This document shows, one piece after another, positions 49,414 to 57,869 of a stretch of 64,000 nucleotides of DNA (position 1 is the first letter of the stretch; every line of letters starts with the position of its first letter). The notes under the pieces were generated by a model that saw only the letters and a program-made list of their open reading frames with translations, was not told the origin of the DNA and did no database searches. The DNA comes from an uncultured Prevotellaceae bacterium. GTDB lineage: Bacteria; Bacteroidota; Bacteroidia; Bacteroidales; Bacteroidaceae. The position numbers and the translations under genes are program-made. The stretch lies in NCBI GenBank assembly GCA_902790625.1, contig CADASP010000016.1, positions 124,001 through 188,000 on the forward strand, read 5' to 3'.

Positions 49414-51321
49414 TCAGTACGCCATTTCATGAACGCCCTTGACGGCACGGCCACTGGGATCGTTCATGTTGCGGAAGGCGGTATCCCATTCGAGGGCGAT
49501 GGCTGTGGAACACGCGACGCTGGCCTCTGAGGGAACGCTGCGAGCAGCAGAGTCGCTGGGGAAGTGCTCGGCGAAGATGCTGCGATAGTAGTACTCCTCC
49601 TTGTTCTTAGGCGGGTTGATGGGGAAGCGCTCAGCGGCGTGGGACATTTGCTCGTCAGTGACAGCACGTGAGGTGATGTCCTTGAGGGTGTCAATCCACG
49701 AATAGCCAACGCCATCGGAAAACTGCTCCTTCTGTCGCCAGGCTACTGCCTCAGGCAGCAGGTCGGCAAAGGCTTCGCGGACAATCTTCTTCTCGATGGT
49801 CGTTCCTGGGCACATCTTCGCCTCGGGATTGGTGCGCATGGCGACATCGAGGAACTCCTTGTCGAGGAAGGGCACACGGCCCTCAACGCCCCACGCAGAC
49901 AGGCTCTTGTTGGCGCGCAGACAGTCGTAGAGGTGGAGCTTGGAGAGCTTGCGCACCGTCTCTTCATGGAAGTCACGGGCCGACGGGGCCTTGTGGAAAT
50001 AGAGATAGCCGCCAAAGATTTCGTCGGCGCCCTCACCTGATAGCACCATCTTAATGCCCATCGACTTGATGACGCGGGCCAACAGGTACATCGGCGTGGA
50101 GGCGCGTACGGTGGTGACGTCGTAGGTCTCGATGAAGTAGATGACGTCACGTATGGCGTCGAGGCCTTCTTGGATCGTGTAGTTGATTTCGTGGTGGACG
50201 GTGCCGATATAGTCGGCCACCAGCCGGGCTTTTGCCAAGTCGGGAGCGCCTTTAAGACCAACGGCAAACGAGTGCAGACGGGGCCAGTAGGCTTTGGTCT
50301 TAGAATCATCCTCAATGCGGTGTTCTGAGAACTTCTCGGCGAGGGCGGAGATGACGCTGCTGTCGAGACCGCCAGAGAGGAGCACGCCGTAAGGCACGTC
50401 GGACATCAGCTGGCGCTTGACGGCCGCGGTGAGACCGTCGCGGATAGCCTCGACTGAGGCGGGGTTATCCTTAACGGCATCGTACTGCATCCAGTCGCGG
50501 CAATAATATTGCCGCATACAGGATTCGCGGCTCCAATAATAGTGGCCGGGCAGGAACGGCTCGTAGCACTCGCACTGGCCTTCGAGGGCCTTCAGCTCGG
50601 AGGCTACATAGATGGTGCCATCGCTGTCGTAGCCAATGTAGAGAGGTATGACGCCGATGGGGTCGCGGGCTATCAGGAACTCGTCGCGCTCCTCGTCGTA
50701 GAGCACGAAGGCGAAGATGCCACTGAGGTCTTCGAGGAAGTCGTTTAGTCGTTTGGTCGTTTGGTTGTTTGGTCGTTTGGTCGTTTGGTTGTTTGGTTGT
50801 TTGGTCGTTTGGTTGTTTGGTTGTTTGGTTGTTTGGTTGTTTGGTTGTTTGGGGATATTAGTAACTTCTCCCAAACGACTAAACGACGAATCTCCTAAAC
50901 CACTAACTTCTCCCAAACGACTAAACGACGAATCTCCTAAACAACTAACTTCTCCCAAACGACTAAACGACGAATCTCCTAAACCACTAACAAACTCACG
51001 ATAGAGTGCCAGGATGACCTCGCAGTCGCTGCCCGTCTGGAATTCGTATTGGCCAGCAAAACGACGGCGAATCTCTTGATGGTTGTAGATTTCACCGTTG
51101 ACGGCCAGCACCTGCTTGCGGTCAGGGCTGTATAGCGGCTGTCCTCCGCTTTCAGGGTCGACGATGCTCAGTCGCTCATGGGCGAGGATGGCGCTGCCGC
51201 CACAGTAGATTCCACTCCAGTCAGGTCCGCGATGACGGATTTTCTGACTCATCTTCAATGCCTTGTCACGCAGAGCCTGTGTTTGCTCCTTGACGTTTAG
51301 TATAGCTACAATTCCACACAT
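49414..51321 (-). CDS. asnB: Asparagine synthase (glutamine-hydrolysing)
   Basis: 635 residues. Ntn glutaminase domain with catalytic Cys2 (MCGIVAIL), RHRGPDWSGIY, LSIVDPESGGQPL and NGEIYNH; ATP-pyrophosphatase synthetase domain with LLSGGLDSSVISAL, and VLSGEGADEIFGGYLYF. Makes asparagine from aspartate, ATP and glutamine. The normal length is about 550; the excess is an in-frame insert, residues about 108-196, of repeated LGDSSFSRLGEV and TTKQPNNQ units, placed between the glutaminase strands before FLEDLSGIFAFVLYD. It starts 12 nt after carA/B. Confidence 0.93.
   Translation of the reverse strand: MCGIVAILNVKEQTQALRDKALKMSQKIRHRGPDWSGIYCGGSAILAHERLSIVDPESGGQPLYSPDRKQVLAVNGEIYNHQEIRRRFAGQYEFQTGSDCEVILALYREFVSGLGDSSFSRLGEVSCLGDSSFSRLGEVSGLGDSSFSRLGEVTNIPKQPNNQTTKQPNNQTTKQPNNQTTKRPNNQTTKRLNDFLEDLSGIFAFVLYDEERDEFLIARDPIGVIPLYIGYDSDGTIYVASELKALEGQCECYEPFLPGHYYWSRESCMRQYYCRDWMQYDAVKDNPASVEAIRDGLTAAVKRQLMSDVPYGVLLSGGLDSSVISALAEKFSEHRIEDDSKTKAYWPRLHSFAVGLKGAPDLAKARLVADYIGTVHHEINYTIQEGLDAIRDVIYFIETYDVTTVRASTPMYLLARVIKSMGIKMVLSGEGADEIFGGYLYFHKAPSARDFHEETVRKLSKLHLYDCLRANKSLSAWGVEGRVPFLDKEFLDVAMRTNPEAKMCPGTTIEKKIVREAFADLLPEAVAWRQKEQFSDGVGYSWIDTLKDITSRAVTDEQMSHAAERFPINPPKNKEEYYYRSIFAEHFPSDSAARSVPSEASVACSTAIALEWDTAFRNMNDPSGRAVKGVHEMAY
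50733..50998. repeat. Two tandem arrays inserted in asnB
   Basis: A GTTTGGTTGTTTGGTCGTTTGG array (50733-50850) adjoins three units of about 36 nt (CTAAACGACGAATCTCCTAA-type, 50875-50998). Both are in frame with asnB and stop-free. Confidence 0.9.
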
Positions 51322-51333
51322 AATCTTTTATAT

Positions 51334-54300
51334 TTATAGGTACGACAAATACAGGTAATTGGTTTGGGCAGGATATTCGGCTGCGAGGGTGTCAATCTGG
51401 TTGACGGTGGGCACGAGGCCCAGCTGCTTGCGCCACGAGCGGACGGTGAGGCCAGCCTGCTCAGGCTTCATCCGTTGTTCTAAGCCGATGGCACGGGCAA
51501 TCTGAAAGTCGGAGAAACCGTAAACCTTGGCAGCATGCAACAGCTGAAAAATCTCTGGCGATTGAAGGCACTCCTTGAACTCGCTTGGCTCCATGAACTC
51601 CGAGACCTCGGCAAGGAGCGTCTGCTCTTTCAGCTGCTGGTCGATGTCGACGATGTGCTTCAGCTTCTGCAGGAACCAGCGGTCAATCATCGTCAGTTGG
51701 TGAATCTGCTCGACGCTGAAGCCAATCTTCAATGCTTTCGACACGACAAAAACGCGCATATCCGTAGGCTCGTGCAACGACTTGGCTATATCCTTGATTT
51801 TGATTTCGTGATTCTCCACGAATCCGTGCATGCCCTGGCCTATCATGCGAAGTCCTTTCTGCAGGGCTTCCTCGAATGTTCGGCCGATGGCCATCACCTC
51901 GCCCACACTCTTCATCGACGATCCAAGCTCGCGCTTCACGCCATGGAACTTCGTCAAGTCCCAGCGGGGAATCTTTACGACCACGTAGTCGAGGGCTGGC
52001 TCGAAGAAGGCCGAGGTGGTCTTGGTGACGCTGTTCTTCAGGTCGAAGAGGCCGTAGCCAAGGCCGAGCTTGGCAGCAACAAAAGCGAGTGGATAGCCCG
52101 TAGCCTTCGAGGCCAGAGCCGACGAGCGGCTCAGTCGGGCATTGACCTCGATGACGCGATAGTCCTCGCTGTTGGGGTCGAGGGCGTACTGTACGTTACA
52201 CTCGCCCACGATGCCGATGTGCCGGATAATCTTGATGGCCAGCGCGCGGAGTTTGTGATACTCGCTATTGCTGAGCGTCTGCGACGGAGCCACCACTATC
52301 GACTCGCCAGTGTGTATGCCCAACGGGTCGAAGTTCTCCATATTGCAGACGGTGATGCAGTTGTCGTAGCGGTCGCGCACTACCTCGTACTCTATCTCCT
52401 TCCAGCCACGCAGCGACTTCTCGACCAGCACCTGCGGCGAGAACGAGAAGGCCTCCTCGGCCTGCGCCAGCAGTTCGTCGTCGTTGTCGCAGAAGCCGCT
52501 ACCCAGCCCCCCAAGGGCGTATGCAGCACGCAGTATGACGGGGAAGCCAAGTTCGTGGGCTGCCCGCTGCACCTCCTCGACCGTAGAGCACGCCTCGCTC
52601 TTGATGGTCTTCACGCCAATCTCGTCGAGACGCTTGACGAAGAGGTCGCGGTCTTCTGTATCTATGATGGCCTGAACGGGTGTGCCCAGCACCTTCACGC
52701 TGTATTTGTCGAGCACACCTCTTTTATATAACTCAACCCCACAGTTTAGGGCCGTTTGTCCGCCAAACGAGAGTAGGATGCCGTCGGGGCGCTCCTTCTC
52801 AATGACACGCTCCACAAAATCGGGAGTCACTGGCTGGAAATAAACCGTGTCGGCCACGTCTTTGGAGGTCTGCACTGTGGCAATATTAGGATTTATCAGC
52901 ACGGAGTGAATGCCCTCTTCTTTCAATGCTTTCAGTGCTTGTGCCCCGCTATAGTCGAACTCGCCGGCCTGACCAATTTTCAGGGCACCGCTGCCAAGGA
53001 GCAGCACCTTAGCCTCACCCCCAGCCCCTCTCCGATTGGAGAGGGGAGTGTATAGTCTTGCTGCTTGGGCTTCTTCTGCAGCTATATTTTCCTTCGCATT
53101 TTCTCCGCCTTGAGAGTATTCACTCCCCTCTCCAATCGGAGAGGGGCTGGGGGTGAGGCTTTTTATAAATTCGTCAAACATCCACTCGGTATCCGTGGGG
53201 CCACTGCATGCTTCTGGATGGAACTGAGCCGAGAACCAAGGGTGCACTTTGTGGCGGATGCCCTCGTTCGAGCCGTCGTTCATGTTCACGAACAGCGCCT
53301 CCCAGTCGGCGGGAAGTGTTTTGTCATCGACCGCATAACCGTGATTTTGGGAAGTGATGAAGCACTGGGGCGTACCCACTCGCTGCACAGGCTGGTTGTG
53401 TGAGCGATGGCCGTATTTCAGTTTGTAGGTCTTTGCCCCAGCTGCACGAGCCAGCAACTGATTGCCCAGGCAGATGCCCATACAAGGACGGACAGACCCT
53501 CCCCCGGCCCCTCCCTGCGAGGGAGGGGAGTAGTTACCTTTAGCCATCTCTGTGGTCAGGAATTGCCGAATGTGCCTAACAGTCACTTCACACTGCTCGG
53601 GATCGCCCGGACCGTTAGCCAAGAACAGGCCGTCGAACTCCAACTGGTTGAAGTCGTAGTCCCAAGGTACACGAACCACCTCAAGCCCACGACGTATCAG
53701 GCAACGGATGATGTTGGCCTTCACGCCGCAGTCCACCAGCACCACGCGCTTCCCAGCACCTTTGTTATAGGTAACGACCTCCTTGCACGACACCTTCTCC
53801 ACCCAGTTCACGCTTCCGTAATCCTCCTGTCCCGTAAGCTGCGACATCGTCGCAGCCCCCTCCATCTCAATCTTCCCCATCATTACGCCATGCTCGCGGA
53901 GCACCTTCGTGAGCCGCCGCGTATCGACACCCGTGATGGCAGGAATCTTCTCACGCTTCAGCCATGAGGCCAACGACTCCTTCGCATTCCAATGCGAATA
54001 TGCCTTGCTATAGTCTGCTACAACCAGTGCCTTGGGATGGATACGGTCGCTCTCCAAAACAGGGAGAGCCTCACCCCCAGCCCCTCTCCAAGGGGAGAGG
54101 GGAGTAGTTAGCTTTTTCGCTGCTTCTCCGCCTTGAGAGTATATACTCCCCTCGCCCTTCGGAGAGGGGCTGGGGGTGAGGCCGGGCACACCGTAGTTGC
54201 CAATCAGCGGAAAGGTTGTCACAAGTATCTGACCGGCATAGCTGGGGTCTGTCAGACTCTCGGGATAGCCGGTCATGGCCGTGTTGAAGACCACCTCGCC

Positions 54301-54378
54301 TGTCGTCTCGCCGTCGTAGCCAAACGACCAGCCGCAGAACGCTGTGCCGTCTTCGAGTATCAGTTTTGCTTCTCTCAT
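51334..54378 (-). CDS. Fused carbamoyl-phosphate synthase: CarA plus the N-terminal half of CarB
   Basis: 1014 residues. Residues 1-404 are CarA: LILEDGTAFCGWSFG, GVDTRRLTKVLREHG, and the glutaminase triad Cys in MGICLGNQLLARAAGA and His/Glu in AQFHPEACSGP. Residues about 456-1014 are CarB: KVLLLGSGALKIGQAGEFDYSG, GLGSGFCDNDDELL, and ATP-grasp EVNARLSRSSALASKATGYP, ending after the oligomerisation region at DTLAAEYPAQTNYLYLSYL. The second ATP-grasp domain and the allosteric MGS domain are absent, and asnB begins 12 nt later, so there is no room for them. Three in-frame repeat inserts lie at residues about 66-104, 280-293 and 405-455; the last is the CarA-CarB linker. Confidence 0.88.
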   Translation of the reverse strand: MREAKLILEDGTAFCGWSFGYDGETTGEVVFNTAMTGYPESLTDPSYAGQILVTTFPLIGNYGVPGLTPSPSPKGEGSIYSQGGEAAKKLTTPLSPWRGAGGEALPVLESDRIHPKALVVADYSKAYSHWNAKESLASWLKREKIPAITGVDTRRLTKVLREHGVMMGKIEMEGAATMSQLTGQEDYGSVNWVEKVSCKEVVTYNKGAGKRVVLVDCGVKANIIRCLIRRGLEVVRVPWDYDFNQLEFDGLFLANGPGDPEQCEVTVRHIRQFLTTEMAKGNYSPPSQGGAGGGSVRPCMGICLGNQLLARAAGAKTYKLKYGHRSHNQPVQRVGTPQCFITSQNHGYAVDDKTLPADWEALFVNMNDGSNEGIRHKVHPWFSAQFHPEACSGPTDTEWMFDEFIKSLTPSPSPIGEGSEYSQGGENAKENIAAEEAQAARLYTPLSNRRGAGGEAKVLLLGSGALKIGQAGEFDYSGAQALKALKEEGIHSVLINPNIATVQTSKDVADTVYFQPVTPDFVERVIEKERPDGILLSFGGQTALNCGVELYKRGVLDKYSVKVLGTPVQAIIDTEDRDLFVKRLDEIGVKTIKSEACSTVEEVQRAAHELGFPVILRAAYALGGLGSGFCDNDDELLAQAEEAFSFSPQVLVEKSLRGWKEIEYEVVRDRYDNCITVCNMENFDPLGIHTGESIVVAPSQTLSNSEYHKLRALAIKIIRHIGIVGECNVQYALDPNSEDYRVIEVNARLSRSSALASKATGYPLAFVAAKLGLGYGLFDLKNSVTKTTSAFFEPALDYVVVKIPRWDLTKFHGVKRELGSSMKSVGEVMAIGRTFEEALQKGLRMIGQGMHGFVENHEIKIKDIAKSLHEPTDMRVFVVSKALKIGFSVEQIHQLTMIDRWFLQKLKHIVDIDQQLKEQTLLAEVSEFMEPSEFKECLQSPEIFQLLHAAKVYGFSDFQIARAIGLEQRMKPEQAGLTVRSWRKQLGLVPTVNQIDTLAAEYPAQTNYLYLSYL
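53014..53165. repeat. Full R-GC1 element forming the CarA-CarB linker
   Basis: Inverted outer arms (CACCCCCAGCCCCTCTCCGA at 53019 and its counterpart ending 53160), each holding CTCTCC..GGAGAG hairpins, around an 85-nt middle with GTATAGTCTTGCTGC (core 53052-53059). Confidence 0.85.
53500..53540. repeat. Half R-GC1 element in carA
   Basis: CCCCGGCCCCTCCCTGCGAG-GGAGGGGAGTAGTTACC; encodes GNYSPPSQGGAGGGS in frame, between the conserved HIRQFL and the glutaminase nucleophile region. Confidence 0.75.
54068..54182. repeat. Full R-GC1 element in carA
   Basis: Inverted CACCCCCAGCCCCTCTCC and GAGAGGGGCTGGGGGTGAGG arms around GTAGTTAGCTTTTTCGCTGC; encodes LTPSPSPKGEGSIYSQGGEA onward in frame after GNYGVPG. 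Confidence 0.85.
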
Positions 54379-54385
54379 CTTCTGT

Positions 54386-56179
54386 CTATTGTTGTGTCTT
54401 CAGTTTGGTGTCAATGTAGTTTACAAAGGCTGCGTTGCAAAGTCGTGTACCGCCAGGTGTAGGATAGTGGCCGGTGAAATACCAGTCGCCCGGGTGGTTG
54501 GGGCAAGCTTTGTGCAGACCTTCTATGCTCTGGAACACCAGTTCGATGGGTGCCTGCATACCCTTCGGGCGCAACATCTCCACCATCTTCTGGTTGATTT
54601 CGTCGACGGTGAAAGGCTCGTAGATTCTCCTTACATGATTTGTTTCCAAAGGATGCTCTTTGCATGCCTGGTAAACATCTTGGATGAGTTCAGGAATCCT
54701 TCGTCGGCATGTGTAATCACTCCCCTCTCCAATCGGAGAGGGGCTGGGGGTGAGGCCTTCTTCAATAAGTGCCATCGTGGCGCGGAAAGCACAAAACTCC
54801 TCCAGTCGCGCCATGTCGATGCCGTAATAGTCGGGGTAGCGAATCTGCGGCGAACTGCTTACCATCACAATCTTCTTGGGGTGCAGACGGTCGAGAATCT
54901 TGAAGATGCTCTCCTTGAGGGTGGTGCCGCGGACGATAGAGTCGTCGATAATCACGAGATTATCCATATATGGTCGCAGCGAGCCGTAGCTGATGTCATA
55001 GACGTGGGCAGCCAGGTCGTTGCGCTCGCTGTTGTCGGCAATAAAGGTGCGCAGTTTAATGTCCTTCCACACCACCTTCTCAGTACGCACCTCTCCATGA
55101 AGTTGTCGGAAACCGTCGGTCATGCCATAGAAGGCCACCTCGGCTGTGTTGGGGATATAAGAAAAAACGGTGTTGGCCACGTCGCCGTCGATGGCTTTCA
55201 GGATGGCGGGCGTCAGCTGCTCACCCAGTCGCTTGCGCTCCTGATAGATGTCGCGGTCGGAGCCACGGCTGAAATAGATGCGCTCAAACGAGCAAGCACT
55301 CAGTTTCTTGGAAGGCATAATCTGCTCCAGATGGCTCTCACCGTTACGGCCCACGATGAGCGACTGGCCAGGTTGCAGATCACAGATGTCCTCAGTCTGT
55401 AGGTCGAAGGTCGTCTGCAATACTGGACGCTCACTGGCCACAGCCACCATCTCGTCGTCGCGATAGTAGAAGGCCGGGCGGATGCCCCACGGGTCGCGCA
55501 CGGCGAACATCTCGCCCGAACCCGTCAGACCGCACATCACGTAGCCGCCGTCGTAGTGCTCCATCGTAGTCCGCAGCACGTTGGCCATCTCTACGTGGTC
55601 GTCAATATAGTCGGTGATGTCAGTGCCCTGCAACCCCTGCTCCTTTGCGATGGTATACAGCCGCTCCACCTCGCGGTCGAGCCGATGACCCATCAGTTCG
55701 AGGGTGATGTAGGAGTCGCCATAGATACGCGGCGACTGGCCCTGCGAGGTGAGGAAGCGGAAGACCTCGTCGATGTTGGTCATGTTGAAATTGCCGCACA
55801 GGCAGAGGTTCTTGGCCCGCCAGTTGTTGCGGCGCAGGAAGGGATGGACGAACGTCAGTCCGCTCTTGCCTGTCGTCGAGTAGCGCAGGTGGCCCATCAG
55901 TAGTTCGCCATTCATTTCTTCCATAACCTTGGAAAAGACCTCAGTGATGGCATCCTTCCCCTCGGCCTTCTCGCGGAACATATACTCTGTGCCCGGCTCT
56001 TTGTTCAGGCTCACCGAGGCTATTCCAGCACCCTCCTGTCCGCGATTGTGCTGTTTCTCCATCATCAGATAGAGCTTGTTGAATCCATAGGCCCACGTGC
56101 CGTACTTTTGGGCATAGTAGTCCAGCGGTTTCAACAGGCGAATCATCGCCACACCACACTCATGCTTCAACTGTTCCAT
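54386..56179 (-). CDS. purF: Amidophosphoribosyltransferase-type enzyme PurF
   Basis: 597 residues. Ntn glutaminase with Cys8 after a short propeptide (HECGVAMIR), EMNGELLMGHLRYSTTGK and GNFNMTN; phosphoribosyltransferase domain with the PRPP loop NLVIIDDSIVRGTTL. Makes 5-phosphoribosylamine, the first step of purine synthesis. Longer than E. coli PurF (505), partly because of the family's longer C-terminus in Bacteroidetes and partly because of an insert near residues 475-493 (LTPSPSPIGEGSDYT). It starts 1 nt after the pyrG-side junction and lies 7 nt before carA/B. Confidence 0.9.
   Translation of the reverse strand: MEQLKHECGVAMIRLLKPLDYYAQKYGTWAYGFNKLYLMMEKQHNRGQEGAGIASVSLNKEPGTEYMFREKAEGKDAITEVFSKVMEEMNGELLMGHLRYSTTGKSGLTFVHPFLRRNNWRAKNLCLCGNFNMTNIDEVFRFLTSQGQSPRIYGDSYITLELMGHRLDREVERLYTIAKEQGLQGTDITDYIDDHVEMANVLRTTMEHYDGGYVMCGLTGSGEMFAVRDPWGIRPAFYYRDDEMVAVASERPVLQTTFDLQTEDICDLQPGQSLIVGRNGESHLEQIMPSKKLSACSFERIYFSRGSDRDIYQERKRLGEQLTPAILKAIDGDVANTVFSYIPNTAEVAFYGMTDGFRQLHGEVRTEKVVWKDIKLRTFIADNSERNDLAAHVYDISYGSLRPYMDNLVIIDDSIVRGTTLKESIFKILDRLHPKKIVMVSSSPQIRYPDYYGIDMARLEEFCAFRATMALIEEGLTPSPSPIGEGSDYTCRRRIPELIQDVYQACKEHPLETNHVRRIYEPFTVDEINQKMVEMLRPKGMQAPIELVFQSIEGLHKACPNHPGDWYFTGHYPTPGGTRLCNAAFVNYIDTKLKTQQ
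54703..54760. repeat. Half R-GC1 element in purF
   Basis: CACTCCCCTCTCCAATCGG-AGAGGGGCTGGGGGTGAGG; same arm as in carA/B, in frame. Confidence 0.8.
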
Positions 56180-56180
56180 A

Positions 56181-57866
56181 TCAGATGCAAGCCTTTACGA
56201 AAGACATAAACAGCGGATGCGGATGGAGCACCGTCGATGAATATTCAGGATGGAACTGTGTGCCGATGTACCAGCGTTTATCGGGTATCTCGACTATCTC
56301 CACCAGGTTGGCGGCAGGGTTGATGCCTACGCACTTCATGCCTGCAGTCTCAAATACCTCTTTGTAATAGTTGTTAAACTCGTAACGATGGCGGTGCCGC
56401 TCCTTTATAAGTGAAGAATGAAGAGTGAAGAATGAAGAATTTGCTGCCACCTTGTAAGCTTCCATTGCTTTGCTTCCTTCGCACAGTTCGCAGTCGTAGG
56501 CACCCAGCCGCATCGTGCCACCAAGATTCGTCACCGTTTTCTGCTCCTCCATCAGGTCGATAACAGGATGTGCCGTATCGGCAGACATCTCGCTACTGTT
56601 GGCATCCTGATAACCTAAGACATTCCTTGCAAATTCGATGACCATCATCTGCATACCGAGACAGATGCCAAAGGTAGGCACGTCATGTGTGCGCCCATAT
56701 TCGGCGGCAATGATTTTACCCTCTATGCCCCGCTGACCAAAGCCTGGGCATATAAGCAATCCTGCCATACCACTTAGCTTGTCAGCCACATTCCGTGCAT
56801 CAATCTCTTCGCTGTTCACGAAATGAATCTTCGCCTTCACGTCGTTGTAGACGCCAGCCAGATTCAGACTCTCGCGTATGCTCTTGTAGGCGTCCTGTAG
56901 GTCGTACTTTCCCACCAGGCCGATGTACACCTCGTGGGCAGCCTTGTGTTGCTTTTCAAGGAACTCGTGCCAAGGCTTCATGGCAGGTGTCTCACCAACG
57001 GGGATGCCTATCTTGCGCAGGATAGCAGCATCGAGTCCCTGCCGCTGCATATTGACAGGCACTTCATAGATACTGGGCATATCCTCGCTCTGCACCACGC
57101 ACTCCAAGTCAACGTTACAGAAGGATGCCACTTTTTTGCGCAAGCTGTCGTCAAGGTGGCGCTCGGTACGAAGCACCAAGATGTCGGGCTGGATGCCCAT
57201 GCTCTGCAATTCTTTTACCGAGTGTTGTGTGGGCTTCGTCTTCAGCTCGTCGGCAGCCTTCAGATAGGGTACATACGTCAGATGTATACACACTGCATCG
57301 CTCCCAAGTTCCCAGCGCAACTGTCGGATAGCTTCCATGAACGGTGCACTCTCAATGTCGCCGATGGTGCCACCAATTTCACAAATAACGAAAGCCACAC
57401 CTACTGCCTCCGAGGTGGCTTCTATAGTTTTGCTATCAGGGGTAGAGTCTGTTGTGCCCCCCTCGGGGGGCGAAGGGGGGGCTAATATCCTCCGTTTTAT
57501 CTCATCGGTGATATGCGGCACGACTTGGATAGTCTTGCCCAAGTAGTCGCCATGGCGCTCGCGGTCAATCACCGTCTTGTAGATTCGTCCCGTGGTGATG
57601 CTATTATTGCGCGTGGTATGAATACCCGTAAACCGCTCGTAATGTCCCAGGTCGAGGTCGGTTTCAAAGCCGTCCTCCGTCACGTAGCATTCGCCGTGCT
57701 CGTAGGGGTTGAGCGTCCCCGGGTCGATGTTGATGTAGGGGTCGAATTTCTGGATGGTAATCTTGTATCCACGAGCCTGCAACAGCTTGCCTATTGAGGC
57801 AGAGATAATGCCCTTTCCCAACGAGGACACAACTCCGCCCGTTACGAAAATGTACTTTGTTTGCAT
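56181..57866 (-). CDS. pyrG: CTP synthase
   Basis: 561 residues. Amidoligase domain from KYIFVTGGVVSSLGKGIISASIGKLLQARG through EIGGTIGDIESAPF; glutaminase domain with FGICLGMQMMVIEFARN (nucleophile Cys) and the C-terminal GTQFHPEYSS. Converts UTP to CTP with glutamine. About 20-25 residues longer than usual because of two in-frame inserts: residues about 127-157 (PPSPPEGGTTDSTPDSKTIE) directly before the conserved EIGGT strand, and about 472-487 (NSSFFTLHSSL) before ERHRHRYEFNN. It lies 3 nt after amt and 1 nt before purF. Confidence 0.95.
   Translation of the reverse strand: MQTKYIFVTGGVVSSLGKGIISASIGKLLQARGYKITIQKFDPYINIDPGTLNPYEHGECYVTEDGFETDLDLGHYERFTGIHTTRNNSITTGRIYKTVIDRERHGDYLGKTIQVVPHITDEIKRRILAPPSPPEGGTTDSTPDSKTIEATSEAVGVAFVICEIGGTIGDIESAPFMEAIRQLRWELGSDAVCIHLTYVPYLKAADELKTKPTQHSVKELQSMGIQPDILVLRTERHLDDSLRKKVASFCNVDLECVVQSEDMPSIYEVPVNMQRQGLDAAILRKIGIPVGETPAMKPWHEFLEKQHKAAHEVYIGLVGKYDLQDAYKSIRESLNLAGVYNDVKAKIHFVNSEEIDARNVADKLSGMAGLLICPGFGQRGIEGKIIAAEYGRTHDVPTFGICLGMQMMVIEFARNVLGYQDANSSEMSADTAHPVIDLMEEQKTVTNLGGTMRLGAYDCELCEGSKAMEAYKVAANSSFFTLHSSLIKERHRHRYEFNNYYKEVFETAGMKCVGINPAANLVEIVEIPDKRWYIGTQFHPEYSSTVLHPHPLFMSFVKACI
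56405..56452. repeat. TTCATTCTTCACTC repeat (family R-FHS) inside pyrG
   Basis: AGTGAAGAATGAAGAGTGAAG onward, ending AATTTGCTGCC: the exact reverse of the GGCAGCAAATTCTTCA start seen at 1871-1948. Confidence 0.85.
57395..57486. repeat. GC palindromic insert (family R-GC2) inside pyrG
   Basis: CTCCGAGGTGGCTTCTATAG with core ATAGTTTTGCT (57424 onward), then GCCCCCCTCGGGGGGCGAAGG; in frame. Confidence 0.75.
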
Positions 57867-57869
57867 ATT

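Noticed and set aside
50733..50850. Frameshift or pseudogene in asnB because of the repeat array
   Set aside because: The frame is open through the whole array and both catalytic domains are intact on either side.
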